From assembly GCA_004283105.1 (NCBI GenBank), contig SHLN01000009.1, positions 1 through 22,173 of the forward strand: a DNA stretch of 22,173 bases, written 5' to 3'. Under the pieces are notes generated by a model. That model had not been told where the DNA came from and ran no database searches. It worked only from the letters and a program-made list of their open reading frames with translations. The stretch's first letter is position 1. Each line of letters opens with the position of its first letter. This document shows, one piece after another, positions 14,794 to 22,021 of this stretch. The position numbers and the translations under genes are program-made. Source of the DNA: Acidimicrobiia bacterium (GTDB taxonomy: Bacteria; Actinomycetota; Acidimicrobiia; Spongiisociales; SHLN01).

Positions 14794-16188
14794 ATGTTCG
14801 ACCCCTTCCTCTCCGCTGCCGAGCAGATCGAACTCGTCCGCATTCGAGCGGTTACCGTGCGGGAGCTCGTCACCGCCTATCTCGACCGCAGCGAGGCGGC
14901 CCGGGATGAGCTCAACGCCTACACGCTCATCGATCGCCAGGAGGCCCTGCTCCGGGCTGAGCTCATCGACCGGCGACTCTTCGCCGGCGACGACGTCGGC
15001 CCCCTGGCCGGGGTGACCGTCGCACTCAAAGACATCATCGATCAGAAGGGCCTGCCAACCACTGCTGGCTCCTCGTTCTACCGCCACGTAGGAAATCACT
15101 CCGCGACGGTGGTCGAACGACTCGAAGCCGCCGGCGCCATCGTGATCGGCCGGACCGGGCTCCACGAGTTCGCCTTCGGGTTCTCGTCGGAGAATCACTG
15201 GTTCGGCCCGGTGCGCAATCCGTGGGATCCCTCCACCTCCCCTGGCGGGTCATCGGGCGGATCCGCCGCGGCCGTCGCCGCCGGTCTGAGTGCCGTCGCG
15301 ATCGGCACCGACACGGGAGGCTCCGTGCGCGTTCCCGCCGCGGTGTGCGGCACCGTGGGGCTGAAGGTCACCCACGGCCGGGTGCCGCTCACCGGCGTGT
15401 TCCCGCTCGCCCCGAGCCTCGATACCGTCGGGCCGCTCGCCCGCACGGTCGGAGACGCGTCGCTCGTCTACGCCGCCATGGCAGGCCACGACCCGTCCGA
15501 TCCGTACTCGCTCATCGAACCGGTCAAGGCGCCCTCCCCCGACGCCGGTATCGATGGGCTCGTCGTCGGCGTCCCCCATCCTTGGGTCGATCAGCAGGTT
15601 GATCCGGCGCTGCGGGCTGCCTTCGACGCCGCCCTCGGACGACTGGCCGGTCTCGGGGCCGAGATCCGCCACCTCGAGAATGAGTTCGTGCAACCGCCCG
15701 GCATGATCAACGAGGCCGCCTACAGCGAAGTGGCCGTCGTGCACGGCAAGTGGTTCCCGTCCCGGGCCGACGAGTACAGCCCGGAGGTGGCCGATCGGCT
15801 CGGACCGGCGATGGCGGTGACGGTCGCCGCCAGCGTCGCAGCCAAGCAGTGGCGCCTGGATCTGCGCGAGCACACGTTTGACCTGTTCCGCGAATGCGAC
15901 GTGCTGGTGACGCCGGCCGTCGCCGGCAACCGTAAGGAGATCGGTTCCGACACGGTGGTGGTGGACGGGACGGAGATGGGATACCGGAGAGCGTTCGCGA
16001 CGTTCTCGGCCCTCGTCAATCACGCCGGGCACCCCGCCCTCGTCGTTCCGATCCATGAGCATGGCGATCCCCCGCCCTCCCTGCAGCTCATCGGACCGGA
16101 CTGGTCCGAGCACCGCCTGCTCGAGATTGGCATCGCCCTGGAGCGGGCCGGGGTGGTGCGATTCCGCCCGCCGCCGGGCCGCGAATAA
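14794..16188 (+). CDS. Amidase signature family hydrolase
   Basis: This 464-residue cytoplasmic enzyme belongs to the amidase signature family (GatA, Asp/Glu-tRNA amidotransferase A, and free amidases). The catalytic Ser-cisSer-Lys set is visible: K79 in GVTVALKDII, the cis-Ser in GGSSGGSAAA (S154), and the nucleophile S177 in GTDTGGSVRVPA. The flanking NPWDPSTSPGGSSGGS is the family signature. No gatB or gatC is nearby, so a free amidase that hydrolyses a small amide is more likely than tRNA-Gln formation. Start ATG 14794 follows the TAGCCT box by 6 nt. It is followed 45 nt later by korA with its own candidate promoter. Confidence 0.9.
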   Translation: MFDPFLSAAEQIELVRIRAVTVRELVTAYLDRSEAARDELNAYTLIDRQEALLRAELIDRRLFAGDDVGPLAGVTVALKDIIDQKGLPTTAGSSFYRHVGNHSATVVERLEAAGAIVIGRTGLHEFAFGFSSENHWFGPVRNPWDPSTSPGGSSGGSAAAVAAGLSAVAIGTDTGGSVRVPAAVCGTVGLKVTHGRVPLTGVFPLAPSLDTVGPLARTVGDASLVYAAMAGHDPSDPYSLIEPVKAPSPDAGIDGLVVGVPHPWVDQQVDPALRAAFDAALGRLAGLGAEIRHLENEFVQPPGMINEAAYSEVAVVHGKWFPSRADEYSPEVADRLGPAMAVTVAASVAAKQWRLDLREHTFDLFRECDVLVTPAVAGNRKEIGSDTVVVDGTEMGYRRAFATFSALVNHAGHPALVVPIHEHGDPPPSLQLIGPDWSEHRLLEIGIALERAGVVRFRPPPGRE

Positions 16189-16216
16189 AAGCGACCGGGT
16201 ACCCCTTCCAGTGCTC

Positions 16217-16222
16217 TAACCT
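16217..16222 (+). promoter_or_regulatory. Candidate -10 box (TAACCT) of korAB
   Basis: TAACCT ends 11 nt before the GTG at 16234, a slightly longer gap than at the other sites. There is no Shine-Dalgarno sequence, so korA probably has a very short leader. Confidence 0.4.
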
Positions 16223-16233
16223 TCGGCACGATC

Positions 16234-18105
16234 GTGGCCACCACACAAGATTCCGCACCCCCCGCCGCTGAACGCGAACTACGTCAACGCGTCGTCATCC
16301 GCTTTGCCGGCGACTCTGGCGATGGCATGCAGTTGGCAGGCGCGCGGTTTACCGATGCGTCCGCCGCATTCGGAAACGACCTCGCCACCCTCCCCAATTT
16401 CCCGGCCGAGATCCGCGCCCCGGCCGGCACGCTCGCCGGGGTTTCCGCCTTCCAGATCCATATTGCCGGCGGGGACATCCTCACCCCCGGCGACTCGCCG
16501 GACGTGCTGGTGGCGATGAATCCGGCCGCCCTCAAGAAGAACATCGACGACCTGAAGCCGGGCGGTGTGATCATTGCCAACACCGACAGCTTTGAGGAGC
16601 GGAACCTTGCCAAGGCCGGGTATGAGGTCAATCCGCTCGAAGACGGCAGCCTGGACGGGTACAACCTCCTCACCGCTCCGATGGACGAGCTGACGAAAGA
16701 GGCCGTGAAGGACAGCGGCGTGACGGGCCGCGCCGTCCTGCGCTCCAAGAATTTCTTCGCCCTCGGCGCTCTCGCCTGGATGTTCGACCGTCCCCAGGAA
16801 ACGACCCTCGACTGGGTAGCCGAGAAGTTTGCCTCCAAGCCCGAAGTCGTGGCGGCCAACACCTCCGCCTTCAAGGCCGGATACAACTACGGGATCACGA
16901 CCGAGGCGTTCGCCGTCACCACGTTTGAGGTTCCTCCCGCCGAGTTGCCGGCCGGCACGTACACGAATGTGGTCGGCAATCAGACCATTGCCTGGGGTCT
17001 CATCGCCGGGGCGCAAGCGGCGGGGCTTCCGCTCTTCTACGCCTCGTACCCGATCACGCCCGCCAGCGACGTTCTCCACGAACTGTCCCGCCACAAGAAC
17101 TTCGGGGTCAAGACGTTCCAGGCTGAAGACGAGATCGCCGCCGTCGGCGTTGCCCTCGGAGCTTCGTTCGTCGGTCACCTCGGCGTCACCGGCACGAGCG
17201 GGCCCGGAGTCGCCCTCAAGAGTGAAACGATCAGCCTGGCGCTCATGGCCGAGCTTCCGCTCATCATCGTCGACGTCCAGCGGGGCGGGCCCTCAACCGG
17301 ACTTCCCACCAAGACGGAGCAGTCCGACCTCATGATGGCCATCCACGGGCGCCACGGTGAAGCGCCCCTCCCGGTCGTTTCGGCCTCGAGCCCGAGCGAC
17401 GCCTTCGACGCCGCCATCGAAGCCTGCCGCATCGCCATCAAGTACATGACGCCGGTCATTCTGTTGTCCGACGGCTACATCGGAACGAGCTCCGAGCCGT
17501 GGCGCCTCCCCGACGTCGCCCAGCTCCCCTCGTTCCCGACCACGTTCGCAACGGAGATCAATCACGACGACGGGTACATGCCCTACCTGCGCGACCCCGA
17601 GACGCTCTCGCGACCGTGGGCGGTGCCCGGCACACCGGGGCTCGAGCATCGGGTCGGCGGCCTGGAGAAAGACCAGTTGACCGGCAACGTGAGCTACGTT
17701 CCCGCCAACCACGAGGCGATGACCATCACCCGGGAAAACAAGACCAAAGCGGTCGCCAACGACATTCCCGACATCGTTATCGAGGAGGATGCCGACGCCG
17801 AGATCCTCGTCGTCGCATGGGGATCGACCTATTCGGCCGTCCTCGCCGGCGTCAGGAACACCCGCCTCGAAGGCCACAAGGTCGCCCACATTCACCTCCG
17901 CCATCTCAACCCGTTTCCGAAGAACCTCGACGAGGTGCTCGCGCGCTATCCGAAAGTGCTCGTCCCCGAGTTGAATCGCGGCCAATTGTCCCGTCTGCTG
18001 CGGGCCGAGTATCTGACGCCGACCGAGTCGCTTTCCAAAGTCCAGGGACAGCCGTTCATGGCAGCCGAGATCAAGGCGAAGATCATCGAGATGCTGGAGG
18101 CATAA
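16234..18105 (+). CDS. korA: 2-oxoacid:ferredoxin oxidoreductase, alpha subunit with fused gamma domain
   Basis: This 623-residue subunit starts at GTG 16234. The N-terminal third is the gamma domain (VVIRFAGDSGDGMQLAGARFTDASA, binding the CoA side), fused to the alpha pyrimidine domain (residues about 245-500: FYASYPITPASDVLHELSR, FQAEDEIAAVGVALGASFVG, TGTSGPGVALKSETISLA, VDVQRGGPSTGLPTKTEQSDLM). This is the KorA layout of actinobacteria and other aerobes. With KorB it decarboxylates 2-oxoglutarate (or a related 2-oxoacid) to the acyl-CoA and passes electrons to ferredoxin. The stop is separated from korB by a single base, so they are one operon. Specificity for 2-oxoglutarate is inferred from family resemblance. 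Confidence 0.93.
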   Translation: MATTQDSAPPAAERELRQRVVIRFAGDSGDGMQLAGARFTDASAAFGNDLATLPNFPAEIRAPAGTLAGVSAFQIHIAGGDILTPGDSPDVLVAMNPAALKKNIDDLKPGGVIIANTDSFEERNLAKAGYEVNPLEDGSLDGYNLLTAPMDELTKEAVKDSGVTGRAVLRSKNFFALGALAWMFDRPQETTLDWVAEKFASKPEVVAANTSAFKAGYNYGITTEAFAVTTFEVPPAELPAGTYTNVVGNQTIAWGLIAGAQAAGLPLFYASYPITPASDVLHELSRHKNFGVKTFQAEDEIAAVGVALGASFVGHLGVTGTSGPGVALKSETISLALMAELPLIIVDVQRGGPSTGLPTKTEQSDLMMAIHGRHGEAPLPVVSASSPSDAFDAAIEACRIAIKYMTPVILLSDGYIGTSSEPWRLPDVAQLPSFPTTFATEINHDDGYMPYLRDPETLSRPWAVPGTPGLEHRVGGLEKDQLTGNVSYVPANHEAMTITRENKTKAVANDIPDIVIEEDADAEILVVAWGSTYSAVLAGVRNTRLEGHKVAHIHLRHLNPFPKNLDEVLARYPKVLVPELNRGQLSRLLRAEYLTPTESLSKVQGQPFMAAEIKAKIIEMLEA

Positions 18106-18106
18106 C

Positions 18107-19111
18107 GTGGCGACCACCTATACCCGCCAGGATTTCCAATCGGACCAGGAGGTGCGCTGGTGTCCGGGGTGTGGCGATTACACCATCCTCGCCTCGGTGC
18201 AGACGTTCATGGCCGATGCCGGGATTCCCAAGGAAGACGTCGTGTTCGTGTCCGGTATCGGATGTGCCGCCCGGTTCCCGTACTACATGAACGTCTACGG
18301 CATGCACAGCATCCACGGTCGCGCCCCGGCCATCGCCTCCGGAATCTCGGCGGCCCGCCCCGAGCTGTCGGTGTGGGTCGTGAGCGGCGACGGCGACGCC
18401 CTCTCCATCGGCGGCAACCACCTCATCCATGCCCTGCGCCGCAACATGAACGTCAAGATTCTGCTGTTCAACAACCAGATCTATGGGCTGACCAAGGGCC
18501 AGTACTCCCCCACCAGCGAACCCGGCAAGCGCACCAAGTCGAGCCCGATGGGATCGATCGACCATCCCTTCAACCCGGTGAGTCTCGCCCTCGGCGCCGA
18601 GGCATCGTTTGTCGCTCGCACCCTCGACATGGACCGGGCTCACACCATCGAGATGCTCACGGCCGCCCATGAACATCAGGGTTCGGCCCTCATCGAGATC
18701 TATCAGAACTGCAATGTCTTCAACGACAAAGCATTCGCCGAGCTCACCGCCAAGGATTCCCGGGACGCCAACCAGATCCGCCTCGTACACGGCGAGAAGA
18801 TCCTCTTTGACGGTGGCACAAAAGGTGTCGCGATCGAGGAAGGCCGTGCCTTCATCGTCGACGTCGAGCAGTACGGTGACGACATCGTCCATACCCACGA
18901 CGCCACCCTTCCGGATCCGTCGACGGCGTTTGCCCTCAGCCGACTCGCCCACGGTCCGCACGGCCCCACCCCGATCGGCATCTTCCGCGACGCCCCTCGT
19001 GCCGTCTACGAGGATGCCCTGGACGCCCAGATCAGCTCCGCCATCGAAGCCAAGGGCGAGGGCGATCTGGCGAGCGTACTCGGCAGCAACGGCACCTGGA
19101 CGGTCGGCTAG
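18107..19111 (+). CDS. korB: 2-oxoacid:ferredoxin oxidoreductase, beta subunit
   Basis: This 334-residue subunit starts at GTG 18107 with the stop of korA one base before. It binds thiamine diphosphate and one 4Fe-4S cluster. Cluster ligands are C19 and C22 in WCPGCGDY, C54 in SGIGCAARF, and the later Cys in QNCNVFND. The thiamine diphosphate and metal motif is SGDGDALSIGGNH followed by NVKILLFNNQIYGLTKGQYSPTS. It partners the fused alpha-gamma subunit KorA. Length is normal for the family. No separate korC or korD (ferredoxin-like) subunit lies in the window, as is usual for this two-subunit class. Confidence 0.93.
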   Translation: MATTYTRQDFQSDQEVRWCPGCGDYTILASVQTFMADAGIPKEDVVFVSGIGCAARFPYYMNVYGMHSIHGRAPAIASGISAARPELSVWVVSGDGDALSIGGNHLIHALRRNMNVKILLFNNQIYGLTKGQYSPTSEPGKRTKSSPMGSIDHPFNPVSLALGAEASFVARTLDMDRAHTIEMLTAAHEHQGSALIEIYQNCNVFNDKAFAELTAKDSRDANQIRLVHGEKILFDGGTKGVAIEEGRAFIVDVEQYGDDIVHTHDATLPDPSTAFALSRLAHGPHGPTPIGIFRDAPRAVYEDALDAQISSAIEAKGEGDLASVLGSNGTWTVG

Positions 19112-19148
19112 AGCCTTCAGCTCGAAGCCTTCCGCACTCAGCCGGCCG

Positions 19149-19170
19149 CCGGCCCCCCGTTAGGGGCCGG
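19149..19170. terminator. GC-rich stem-loop between korB and the cytochrome gene
   Basis: CCGGCCCC (19149-19156) pairs with GGGGCCGG (19163-19170) around a 6-nt loop. It sits 37 nt after korB and overlaps the last codons and stop of the convergent cytochrome gene. There is no T-tract, so it would be a weak or Rho-assisted terminator, possibly acting in both directions. Confidence 0.4.
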
Positions 19171-20257
19171 GTGCAACGTCGACGATCACGTCCTCGTTGG
19201 CCACCAACTCGTCCGCCGGGACTTTATCCGGCGTCAGGAACAGCTCCTCGTTCCCGTGGCAGGCATCGCACGACGCGTTCTGCGGCGTGTTCGTCTGTAT
19301 GTTGTGCGGGGTCGCGTAGGCAAACGTTGGCAGCGAGTCGAACTCGGGCAGCAGGTCCTCCCCATAGAAGGAGAAGCTGTCCCGGTCGATGGGAACATGC
19401 CGTAACAAGACATAGTCCCACGGGCGCTGCTCGCTCTGCACGGCGTTCTTGCCGATGTAGAACGCCATCTCCGACGGCTCTATCTTGAAGTAGGGCGTGC
19501 CTTCCTCGCTCGTCTGCACGTGGCAGCTGTAGCAGTTCTTGTAGTCCACCGAATGGCAGACCTGGCAGGCCAGATCCTCCGCGTGCATGGCGTGCTGTGG
19601 ATTCTCGTCGGAGTCCTCCACGTTCAGATGGCAGTCGGTGCATTCGACGGCCGCATCGTCGTAGCGGTGGCTCTGGGCGGGCACATCACCGTGCATTTCT
19701 GCGTCACCATGGCACTCGAAGCAGGCCATGCCGCCCGGGTTGAAGTGGACATCGGCGGGGATCATCCCACCCTCCGGCGCCTCGTTCTTCCCCTTGTATT
19801 CATCGTTGACCCGGCTGCCGTGGCACCCGGTGCAGGTCAGGTTCATGGGCGGCGGATTCTTGAACGAATGGCCGGCCAGCAGCCCACCGCCCGCACTGGT
19901 CGGGCGACTGACGTGGCACTGGCCACACGACGTGTGGCATTCCTCACAGTGGTTCTCGAAGGCGAGCTCCAGCCCGGGCGACAATTCCTCGGTACCGGCC
20001 CGGGTGTTCATCACCGTCAGGTACCCCTGCAGGCTGGAGTGGAGACTCATTGCGTCGGTGGTGGTGGTGTCGTTATGACAGCTGGAACAGGTCTCTATCG
20101 AGTCCGGATCCCGCACCATCCCGGTGTGAGCTTCTTCCATGCCACTGGAATCGCCGTCGCCTCCATGGCAGGCGACACATCCCAAATCGCCGTGGGTTGT
20201 TTCAAAAAACTCGTCGTCGCTTACAAATACCTGCTCCCATGCCTCCAACTGAGGCAC
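19160..20257 (-). CDS. Multiheme cytochrome c, ten CXXCH motifs (downstream of an in-frame TGA)
   Basis: Counted from GTG 20257 this piece is 365 residues with ten CXXCH haem sites: CVACH, CSSCH, CEECH, CGQCH, CTGCH, CFECH, CTDCH, CQVCH, CYSCH and CDACH. It has no signal peptide, though c-type haem is attached only outside the cytoplasm. The upstream lipoprotein piece (20267-20533) is in the same reading frame and ends in TGA only three codons before this start, so the two most likely form one 457-residue, 11-haem lipoprotein interrupted by that TGA. The GTG has no ribosome binding site, which also argues against an independent start. It should carry electrons at the cell surface or periplasm. 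I cannot assign it to a named cytochrome family. Confidence 0.8.
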   Translation of the reverse strand: MPQLEAWEQVFVSDDEFFETTHGDLGCVACHGGDGDSSGMEEAHTGMVRDPDSIETCSSCHNDTTTTDAMSLHSSLQGYLTVMNTRAGTEELSPGLELAFENHCEECHTSCGQCHVSRPTSAGGGLLAGHSFKNPPPMNLTCTGCHGSRVNDEYKGKNEAPEGGMIPADVHFNPGGMACFECHGDAEMHGDVPAQSHRYDDAAVECTDCHLNVEDSDENPQHAMHAEDLACQVCHSVDYKNCYSCHVQTSEEGTPYFKIEPSEMAFYIGKNAVQSEQRPWDYVLLRHVPIDRDSFSFYGEDLLPEFDSLPTFAYATPHNIQTNTPQNASCDACHGNEELFLTPDKVPADELVANEDVIVDVAPGP

Positions 20258-20260
20258 AGA
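20236..20260 (-). other. Stem-loop just downstream of the in-frame TGA
   Basis: On the minus strand TGCCTC-AGTTG-GAGGCA forms six Watson-Crick pairs around a 5-nt loop, and four more pairs including G-T wobbles extend it to ten. The stem starts 7 nt after the TGA, and the loop starts 17 nt after it, with G as its second base. Those distances fall within the loose layout described for bacterial selenocysteine insertion elements, but a GC-rich coding region can produce such a stem by chance. Confidence 0.4.
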
Positions 20261-20266
20261 GCCACC

Positions 20267-20533
20267 TCAACCCTCACCTTCGCTGAGGATCTCTTCTGCA
20301 ACGGGCTCGACGGCCAGTGCCTGCAGAGTGACTTGATCGGTATGGCATTCGACGCAGCTGGCATCGGCGGCGACGGCTTCGATGGTCGTCGTCGTTGCTG
20401 CGGTGGTAGTCGTCGTGGTGTTCAACACCGTCGTTTCGATTGCGGCGGTGGTCTCGGCGGTATCGCTCGAGCAGGCGGTGGCCAGAAGGCCAAAGACCAT
20501 CAGTCCGAAAATTCCAATGGTTGCCCTTCTCAT
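20267..20533 (-). CDS. N-terminal lipoprotein part of the multiheme cytochrome c, ending at TGA
   Basis: This 88-residue frame starts at ATG 20533 with AGGAGGTG at 20536-20543. A hydrophobic signal (IGIFGLMVFGLLATAC) gives a probable lipidated C21, then a Thr-rich linker (about 25-50) and one haem motif CVECH at residues 60-64. It ends SEGEG-TGA. The frame is open again after the TGA (Gly-Gly-Ser) into the ten-haem protein. Standing alone it would be an odd one-haem lipoprotein; joined, it provides the export signal that the downstream part lacks. A single base change of GGA to TGA in a Gly-rich linker, a sequencing error, or UGA recoding would all explain it. Confidence 0.78.
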   Translation of the reverse strand: MRRATIGIFGLMVFGLLATACSSDTAETTAAIETTVLNTTTTTTAATTTTIEAVAADASCVECHTDQVTLQALAVEPVAEEILSEGEG

Positions 20534-20551
20534 CTCACCTCCTGCGTTGAC

Positions 20552-20580
20552 AGGGGTGCCGGGACGTGCCCGGCACCCCT
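20552..20580 (-). terminator. Strong hairpin between the rhodanese and cytochrome genes
   Basis: AGGGGTGCCGGG (20552-20563) and CCCGGCACCCCT (20569-20580) form a perfect 12-bp stem around a 5-nt loop. In the transcribed (minus) direction it lies just behind the rhodanese stop and ahead of the cytochrome ribosome binding site. No T-tract follows. It may partly terminate or protect the rhodanese message, making the two genes unequally expressed. Confidence 0.55.
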
Positions 20581-20591
20581 TGGTTTACGAG

Positions 20592-21677
20592 TTATCCGGT
20601 CACGGTCGGGTAGTCGGGGGCGGCCGTGTAGCGGCCGGTGGCGAGGACGGCATCGTCGTCGGTCCACCCCATCATCCCGAACTTCATGTTCGTGACGTCG
20701 TAGCCGAGCATCTTCAGCGCCGTGGCTGCCACCTGACCGGTATGGCCGGTGTAGCAGTAGACGACGATCGGCTGGTCGGTCGGCAGACTTGCCAGGTTGG
20801 CCGGGTCGGTGATCACCTTCCACGGGATGTTGATGGCTCCCTCGATGTGGCCGAGGGCGTACGCATCCGGAGCCCGGACGCTGACGACCAACGGATCGTT
20901 CGAGTCGTCACCGTCGGACAGGTTCTCGAAGAGGCTCTCGGCCGAGGCGACCGGGCCCCAATCGGCCAGCATGGCCTGGGCGGATGCCAGTGCGATTTCG
21001 GAGGCTTCGGTTTCTCCGGTCGCCATTGCCGGCAGCTCGTACGTCTCCGTAGCCAAGGTGGCGTCCGTTACCGTCGGGTAGCCGGGGGCGGCCGAATACC
21101 GGCCGGTAGCCAGGACCTCGTCGTCGGCGGTCCAGCCCATCATCCCGAACTTGAGATTCTGGACGTCGTAGCCGAGAACGTTGAGGATCGTGGCTGCCAC
21201 CTGACCGGTGTGCCCGGTGTAGCAGTAGACGACGATCGGCTGGTCCGTGGGCAGCAGGGCCAAATTGGCCGGGTCGGCGATGGTCTTCCAGGGGATGTTG
21301 ATGGCCCCTTCGATATGACCAAGTGCATAGGCATCCGGGGCTCGCACACTCACGATGAAGGGGTCGTTCGAGTCATCGCCGTCCGACAAGTTCTCGAACA
21401 GCGCTTCCGCTCCAATTACCGGTCCCCACTCGGCGTTCTCGGCAACCACGTACTCGGCGAGCACCGTCGCCTCATCGATCATCATCACTGTCGTGGTGGT
21501 GGTCGCGGGCGGCGCCGTCGTCGTTGTCGTTGCCTCGGTCGTTGTTGTTGTGGCCGGGGCCGCCGTCGTCGTCGTGGTGTCGTCGCCAGCGTCGTCTCCG
21601 CCGCACCCCGCCAGCGCTACCAGGCTGAACGCGACGAATACCGCCAGCAGTCTCTTGATTGTGGTCCTCTCGGACAT
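20592..21677 (-). CDS. Tandem rhodanese-domain lipoprotein
   Basis: This 361-residue exported protein starts at ATG 21677 with GGGAGAAGG upstream. The lipobox LAGC gives C25; a long Thr-rich linker reaches about residue 64. Two rhodanese domains follow (about 84-205 and 240-361), each with VSVRAPDAYALGHIEGAINIPW and the active-site loop YCYTGHTGQ, with catalytic Cys C152 and C308. The domains are about 85 percent identical by my alignment, so the duplication is recent. Rhodaneses carry sulfane sulfur on the active Cys. The loop here lacks the usual Arg. It lies in one operon with the multiheme cytochrome, which suggests a role in extracytoplasmic sulfur or redox chemistry, by inference. Confidence 0.9.
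   Translation of the reverse strand: MSERTTIKRLLAVFVAFSLVALAGCGGDDAGDDTTTTTAAPATTTTTEATTTTTAPPATTTTTVMMIDEATVLAEYVVAENAEWGPVIGAEALFENLSDGDDSNDPFIVSVRAPDAYALGHIEGAINIPWKTIADPANLALLPTDQPIVVYCYTGHTGQVAATILNVLGYDVQNLKFGMMGWTADDEVLATGRYSAAPGYPTVTDATLATETYELPAMATGETEASEIALASAQAMLADWGPVASAESLFENLSDGDDSNDPLVVSVRAPDAYALGHIEGAINIPWKVITDPANLASLPTDQPIVVYCYTGHTGQVAATALKMLGYDVTNMKFGMMGWTDDDAVLATGRYTAAPDYPTVTG
20595..20960 (-). repeat. Second copy of the internal rhodanese duplication
   Basis: This encodes the C-terminal rhodanese unit of 122 codons. It is the partner of 21063-21428, offset by 468 nt, with long stretches identical at DNA level, including the codons for the CYTGHTG loop. Confidence 0.85.
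21063..21428 (-). repeat. First copy of the internal rhodanese duplication
   Basis: This encodes the N-terminal rhodanese unit of 122 codons. By my count 104 of 122 residues match the second unit at 20595-20960. Confidence 0.85.
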
Positions 21678-21848
21678 GGGCCTTCTCCCTGTTTGGTTTC
21701 AAATTGAAGAAATGTCGATATACGGGGATATCAACGGGGTGGCCCTGATGCCCTAGCGTGCAGCTGAAGCTGCGCCTCGGGGCGTACCCGATTACCTTGC
21801 GGCTGTTTCTCCTCCGTTACACATTGGACATTCAGCAGTATGAATACT

Positions 21849-21864
21849 TGTGAATGCATTCACA
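21849..21864. promoter_or_regulatory. Perfect CRP/FNR-family operator palindrome
   Basis: TGTGAATGCATTCACA is a perfect 16-bp palindrome. It fits the CRP-type consensus TGTGA-N6-TCACA exactly; actinobacterial cAMP regulators of the GlxR/Crp type bind such sites. It lies about 170 nt from both flanking start codons, so either gene could be controlled. Confidence 0.65.
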
Positions 21865-21905
21865 TGGGCCAAAGGTCCTTACCGGAGGGTCCTATGGCCC
21901 ACCCC

Positions 21906-21975
21906 GTTCCTGGTTCCTGGTTCCTCGTTCCTGGTTCCTGGTTCCAGGTTCCAGGTTCCTGGTTCCAGGTTCCTC
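21906..21975 (+). repeat. Heptanucleotide array, GTTCCTG type
   Basis: Ten units of 7 bp are in perfect register, GTTCCTG with variants GTTCCAG and GTTCCTC. It is followed after a single T by a second heptamer array of different sequence. Confidence 0.85.
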
Positions 21976-21976
21976 T

Positions 21977-22018
21977 GACGAGAGACGAGAGACGAGAGAC
22001 GAGAGACGAGGGACGAGG
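21977..22018 (+). repeat. Heptanucleotide array, GACGAGA type
   Basis: Six units of 7 bp: GACGAGA four times, then GACGAGG twice. The array ends 3 nt before the TAGCCT box of the last gene. Confidence 0.85.
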
Positions 22019-22021
22019 GTC

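Noticed and set aside
20267..20269. Genome-wide UGA recoding (UGA as Gly or Trp)
   Set aside because: TGA is used as an ordinary stop in several intact genes here, for example at 1992-1994, 2876-2878 and 3817-3819.
20382..21707. A 441-codon frame on the plus strand over the rhodanese gene
   Set aside because: It is antisense to a clear rhodanese protein, has no recognisable domain, and its Val/Arg/Gly repeats simply mirror the duplicated gene.
21906..22018. CRISPR array
   Set aside because: The units are contiguous 7-mers with no spacers, and no cas genes are present.
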